This document shows, in pieces, positions 62,001 to 64,000 of a stretch of 64,000 nucleotides of DNA. The notes under the pieces were generated by a model. That model saw only the letters and a program-made list of their open reading frames with translations, was not told the DNA's origin and made no database searches. This DNA comes from Zonotrichia leucophrys gambelii (lineage: Eukaryota > Chordata > Aves > Passeriformes > Passerellidae): positions 132,325,533 to 132,389,532 of the forward strand of contig NC_088171.1 in NCBI RefSeq assembly GCF_028769735.1. Reading direction: 5' to 3'. Numbering within the stretch: the stretch's first letter is position 1; the number at the start of each line of letters is the position of its first letter. A program made the translations under genes and the position numbers.

Positions 62001-63140
62001 TTATTTGAGTGATTTTGCAGCAGCATTTCTGGACAAGAGAAAGCCAGCTAATGCTTCCATGGCTGTGGTGGTCATGGTGGGCTGTGAAGGGGCAGATTCT
62101 CCTCCCTGCAGTTGCTCTGGCCATTAGTGGCCTTTGCAAAGCAAGGGGCAAGTGTAGCCAGCATGTCTCAATGTCAGCATGGAGATGTAGTTTGTTCCTG
62201 ATGAGGGGAACATTAACTGTGGCCAAGCCAAGGACAGCGTGTGCTGCAGTAGGTGGCACAGCCCATATGCTGAATGCTGGAGACAGGAATATAAGGAACA
62301 CTTTTTGCTGCATCCATGAATTTCAATAACGAAATCACTCTCCCTTTGAAGTGAACCTTCTCAAAGGTGCTTGGACTATGGCTCCAGAAAGCTACCACTC
62401 ATTTTCCAAGGGGTGCTGTACTGTGTGCCTCCAGCTCATGTGCTGGCCAAGTGCAGGCAGAGGCAGCGTTTGGTGAACCATCTTCAGCATCAACATCAGC
62501 ATCAGCCTCCTTTTTTCCCAAGGAGGAAGCTGTGAGAAACTCTGTGGTGTAACAACCCTTGTATGACTTTTGGCACCCGGAGGTCGTTTGAGGCCTTCTC
62601 ATACAGAGCTATAAATACTATTTCTGTAAACAGGATATTGTTATTAAACTTAGTCGGGCAGGTGGCAACATTATTAGAAAATGCAGTTGCTGAGGAGGCC
62701 TCTAAACAGGCATATGGTTTCATTTAAATGGAACATTCCCAGTGTAATTTTCTCCTGTCAGCTCTCCTTTATTTTGCCTGCATTTGGGATGCAATCTCCT
62801 CCTTGAGAAGAGGGGGACATTTTAGTTTCTCATTGGAGCTCCCCACAGCAGCAGAGCCATTGCTTCACAAACCCTTTTTTTCCTAATTCATCTAGGCTCT
62901 TGATTTTGAAACAATGCCTGTGTACAACCTGGTGATCAATGCCACAAACCCCGAGCCGTTGGTGGAAGGCGTGAAGTACAACGCGAGCTCTCTCACCAAG
63001 TTAAAAGTTTCTGTGACAAATGTGGATGAGCCACCTGCTTTCCGGACGCCATTTTACGAAACAGAGGTGTCTGAAGACATTCCTGTCAATACCTTGGTCA
63101 TGACAGTGGAGGCCTATGATCCTGAAGGGGATTCTGTACG
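47061..63140 (+). CDS. CDH17: CDH17, cadherin-17 / LI-cadherin (5' part; continues beyond the window)
   Basis: Twelve coding exons from ATG 47086 join in one frame (1,793 nt, about 597 residues) and match human cadherin-17 along their length. CDH17 is a single-pass, seven-repeat cadherin with a very short cytoplasmic tail that mediates calcium-dependent adhesion of intestinal-type epithelial cells without beta-catenin. Visible here are a signal peptide, then EC1 to EC5 and the start of EC6. Calcium-binding linkers are DVNDNPP (117-123), DINDNPP (331-337) and DINDQIP (440-446). As in the mammalian protein, the EC2-EC3 linker is the non-canonical LWKAPPT and the EC5-EC6 linker the reduced NVDEPPAF. 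The transmembrane segment, tail and 3' UTR lie beyond 64000. The non-coding first exon and promoter were not located. The span start includes 25 nt of 5' UTR. Confidence 0.96.
47086..47130 (+). CDS. CDH17: CDH17 first coding exon (signal peptide)
   Basis: The acceptor TTCTTTGCAG ends at 47060, giving 25 nt of 5' UTR before ATG with A at -3. The 15 codons MLKLCGLQFLLLLHS are a typical hydrophobic signal core, completed by the next exon (AMWLG). The donor is TCG|GTGAGT. Phase 0 agrees with the mammalian gene. The residues are not conserved, as usual for signal peptides; position, phase and hydrophobicity support the call. Confidence 0.85.
49839..49937 (+). CDS. CDH17: CDH17 coding exon 2 (end of signal peptide, start of EC1)
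   Basis: The acceptor follows a CT-rich tract, CTCTCACAG|GCC, and the donor is CAG|GTAACC. Its 33 codons (residues 16-48) include TGPLKDMDFSVQEGG, matching SGPLKPMTFSIYEG of human CDH17. Signal cleavage probably falls within AMWLGLEG. Confidence 0.93.
50615..50752 (+). CDS. CDH17: CDH17 coding exon 3 (EC1)
   Basis: The acceptor follows a run of 19 T, then CCATTGTAG|TTC. The donor is CAG|GTAAAA. It encodes residues 49-94 with FKLEPPAVSF and a cadherin strand pattern ending SLDWETQQVHKLQ, equivalent to ALDRETRSTHNLQ in human. Confidence 0.93.
51176..51317 (+). mobile_element. tRNA-Ile-derived SINE with CR1-like tail (TguSINE1-type)
   Basis: The head resembles tRNA-Ile(AAT). Box A is at 51182-51193 (CAGCTCAGTTGG), followed by TTAGAGCATGGTGCTAATAATGCC with the AAT anticodon region, and box B GGTTTGATCCT is at 51220-51230. 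The tail GGGTTGGACTTAATGAGCC...TTCTGTGACTCTGTGA matches the CR1 3' end with its octamer repeats, so CR1 machinery probably mobilised it. It lies in the CDH17 intron between coding exons 3 and 4. This composite layout is that of passerine TguSINE1. Confidence 0.82.
52426..52564 (+). CDS. CDH17: CDH17 coding exon 4 (EC1-EC2 linker)
   Basis: The acceptor is AAATCAG|GTG and the donor CCAG|GTAATT. It encodes residues 95-140 plus one base. It contains the calcium-binding linker VEDVNDNPPEF and VVRQNSRPG, the latter nearly identical in human CDH17. Confidence 0.96.
53760..53918 (+). CDS. CDH17: CDH17 coding exon 5 (EC2)
   Basis: The acceptor is CAAAACAG|GC and the donor AAAG|GTACGT. It encodes residues 141-194: GKPFMYVHATDRDDPTT with the calcium-ligand DRDD, then MLFQIDNATGAIS, both clear counterparts of human EC2. 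Confidence 0.95.
54586..54785 (+). CDS. CDH17: CDH17 coding exon 6 (EC2 end, EC3 start)
   Basis: The acceptor is GTCTCTAG|GC and the donor AAG|GTAGGG. It encodes residues up to 260, with LVVSVKDMAG, SVDVSITVKESLWKAPPT and KENST. The EC2-EC3 linker lacks the DxNDN calcium motif, as it does in human CDH17 (ENIWKAPKP). Confidence 0.95.
55855..56725 (-). mobile_element. CR1 LINE 3' portion, minus strand
   Basis: About 870 bp in the CDH17 intron between coding exons 6 and 7. The left edge ACAGAATCACAGAATCATAG is the reverse complement of the CR1 terminal octamers. The minus strand further right still reads CR1 reverse-transcriptase C-terminal phrases such as CQILHLGWGSPGCTDSLGN and NVSQQCPGSQEGQP, interrupted by stops and frame changes. 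It is a 5'-truncated, inactive copy inserted antisense to CDH17. Confidence 0.92.
57133..57264 (+). CDS. CDH17: CDH17 coding exon 7 (EC3)
   Basis: The acceptor is TTTTTTTTAG|GTG and the donor GCT|GTAAGT. Its 44 codons (261-304) include EKEKLPRLPFSI and GDIYVTQPLDREEKDA, which is almost identical to the human protein and the strongest single anchor for the gene identity. Confidence 0.97.
57830..57980 (+). CDS. CDH17: CDH17 coding exon 8 (EC3-EC4 linker)
   Basis: The acceptor is TTGTTGCAG|TAT and the donor GGAG|GTAAGA. It encodes residues 305-354 plus one base, with IIVEDINDNPPVC and IIEVQENEKG, matching KVKDINDNPPTC and VFEVQENE in human. Confidence 0.96.
58660..58875 (+). CDS. CDH17: CDH17 coding exon 9 (EC4)
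   Basis: The acceptor is CTGCTACAG|GG and the donor CCTC|GTAAGT. It encodes residues 355-426 plus one base: GSSIGTVFATDMDQEDS with the EC4 calcium ligands, then LFYIQQDTGTLQL. Confidence 0.95.
60114..60190 (+). CDS. CDH17: CDH17 coding exon 10 (EC4-EC5 linker)
   Basis: The acceptor is CCATGCAG|AA and the donor GAT|GTGAGT. This 77-nt exon completes Gln427 and encodes 428-452, including VIDINDQIPIFNNSD, a near-exact match to human VIDINDQIPIFEKSD. Confidence 0.96.
61388..61443. repeat. Tandem duplication, two copies of 28 bp, next to a CDH17 splice acceptor
   Basis: GGTTGTGCTGAA..TTCTTATCCACAAA is repeated at 61388-61415 and 61416-61443 with two differences. The second copy ends 37 nt before CDH17 coding exon 11, so the repeat covers the zone where the branch point would lie. 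Confidence 0.93.
61481..61672 (+). CDS. CDH17: CDH17 coding exon 11 (EC5)
   Basis: The acceptor is CTCTTCAG|TAT and the donor AAG|GTGAAT. Its 64 codons (453-516) include YGSVTLAEDIPIGS, EATDGDEPATGSS and ETNRGFIRINK, parallel to human EC5. Confidence 0.95.
62896..63140 (+). CDS. CDH17: CDH17 coding exon 12 (EC5 end, EC6 start)
   Basis: The acceptor is TTCATCTAG|GCT and the donor TACG|GTAAAA. It encodes residues 517-597 plus two bases: ALDFETMPVYNLVI, EGVKYNASSLTKL, NVDEPPAF and EAYDPEGDSV. No further exon is seen in 63141-64000, so the next one lies beyond the window. Confidence 0.95.
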
Positions 63141-64000
63141 GTAAAAAAGAGCGACTGTGATTAATTAATTCAATTTAGGGTTTCAAAAATGGTTCAAAAG
63201 GACATGCAAGGAAAAGATGCCTAATACTTGGCATGTGGAAAAATGTTGTTTTTACAGAACTCCTATCTCCTAGTAGAAGGGGGATGTGTGGTGGGGTAGG
63301 GGCCAGCAACACTCCTGCAGCTGGGTAGTACTTTTCTGACCAGATTTGTCTCTGTACTGTGCCAAACATCAGCCTTGAAACAGGAAACCACAAGGGAAGC
63401 AGGCTAATTTATATGTCCAGGAAAAAGGTAGAGCTGGACTGAGAGTATCAAGGTTCCATGTCCACAATGCCTTTATCAAAAAAATAAGGCATATACTGTG
63501 TACCCCTGAACCAGTAGGAGAGTAGCTGCTTTTCACGTCACACAGGAAACAACCAAAATGCACAACCTCAACTTTTTCTCCACCAAAATACACATCCTCA
63601 AGTCTACAACTGAAAAAAAATTAATTTTCTTTCCTAGCTGTCAGAAATGATGCATCTCTTTCTGTTGTGGATGCAAAGCTCTGTGTAAGACAACTCCTGT
63701 GCTGTGTTGCACGGTGTAAATGTACCTTACACAGCAGAGTCAGATGGAGGAGTTATTTGTGACTTTTGCTGTACAATTCCCAGCTGGAACTCTGAACAGA
63801 TCAGCTCAAAATAAACAGTTCTTGAAATTTAACTGAAATTCAGCAAAACACCAAGTGGTTAATGGAGTTGCACAATGTGACTCTTAGGCCTCCTGTGGGT
63901 TCTTATTCCCAGAGATTTCTCATCTGGCTTTCTACTTGCCCCTAACTTTTGGGAACTTATCATGTTTGGCCTTCTGTCAAACTAGTTTGAAAGGGAGCCA

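Noticed and set aside
61783..62313. Longest minus-strand open frame (176 codons)
   Set aside because: It lies inside a CDH17 intron, has no recognisable domain, is compositionally odd, and spans simple sequence such as a run of T. Intronic chance frame.
63141..64000. A further CDH17 exon before the window edge
   Set aside because: A possible acceptor at TTTCCTAG near 63638 is followed by sequence with no EC6 resemblance and no in-frame continuation of residue 598.

Overview
This is a stretch of vertebrate nuclear DNA, almost certainly from a bird and probably a songbird. Genes have short coding exons with GT-AG introns and most of the window is non-coding. Two fragments are recognisable as CR1 LINEs, the dominant avian retrotransposon, and two more look like avian ERV long terminal repeats. 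One intron carries a short element with a tRNA-Ile(AAT)-like head and a CR1-like tail, the layout of the passerine TguSINE1 family. Species assignment is inference; no marker here identifies a species.

Two protein-coding genes lie head to tail on the + strand. GEM, an RGK-family small GTP-binding protein, is complete: a TATA/CRE-type promoter near 15.78-15.82 kb, a non-coding first exon ending at 15965, four coding exons (17695-18028, 21098-21174, 21656-21860, 23465-23742) joining without a frame break into 297 codons, and a 3' UTR ending at twin AATAAA signals near 24.7 kb. CDH17 (LI-cadherin) begins with a signal-peptide exon at 47086 and runs off the right edge. Twelve coding exons are visible, up to 63140, giving about 597 residues, roughly 72 percent of the 832-residue human protein. 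They cover cadherin repeats EC1-EC5 and the start of EC6. The same two genes are neighbours in the same relative orientation on human 8q22.

Layout: 1-15.77 kb is intergenic sequence upstream of GEM with one minus-strand ERV LTR (6.76-7.38 kb). 15.78-24.73 kb is GEM. 24.73-47.06 kb is intergenic and/or CDH17 5' intron, holding an LTR (33.15-33.7 kb), a perfect hairpin-forming inverted repeat (34.54-34.59 kb), a CR1 fragment (35.0-35.4 kb), an (ATTC)n microsatellite (36.04-36.09 kb) and small tandem duplications. 47.06-64.0 kb is CDH17, with the SINE and a minus-strand CR1 in its introns. No undescribed gene system is evident. The most unusual local structures are the 24-bp perfect inverted repeat, the tandem duplication just upstream of one CDH17 splice acceptor, and the compact GEM promoter.

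The two genes are unrelated in function: GEM is an inducible regulator of calcium channels and the cytoskeleton, while CDH17 is an epithelial calcium-dependent adhesion protein of gut-type tissue. Their adjacency looks like ancient synteny, not an operon-like arrangement.
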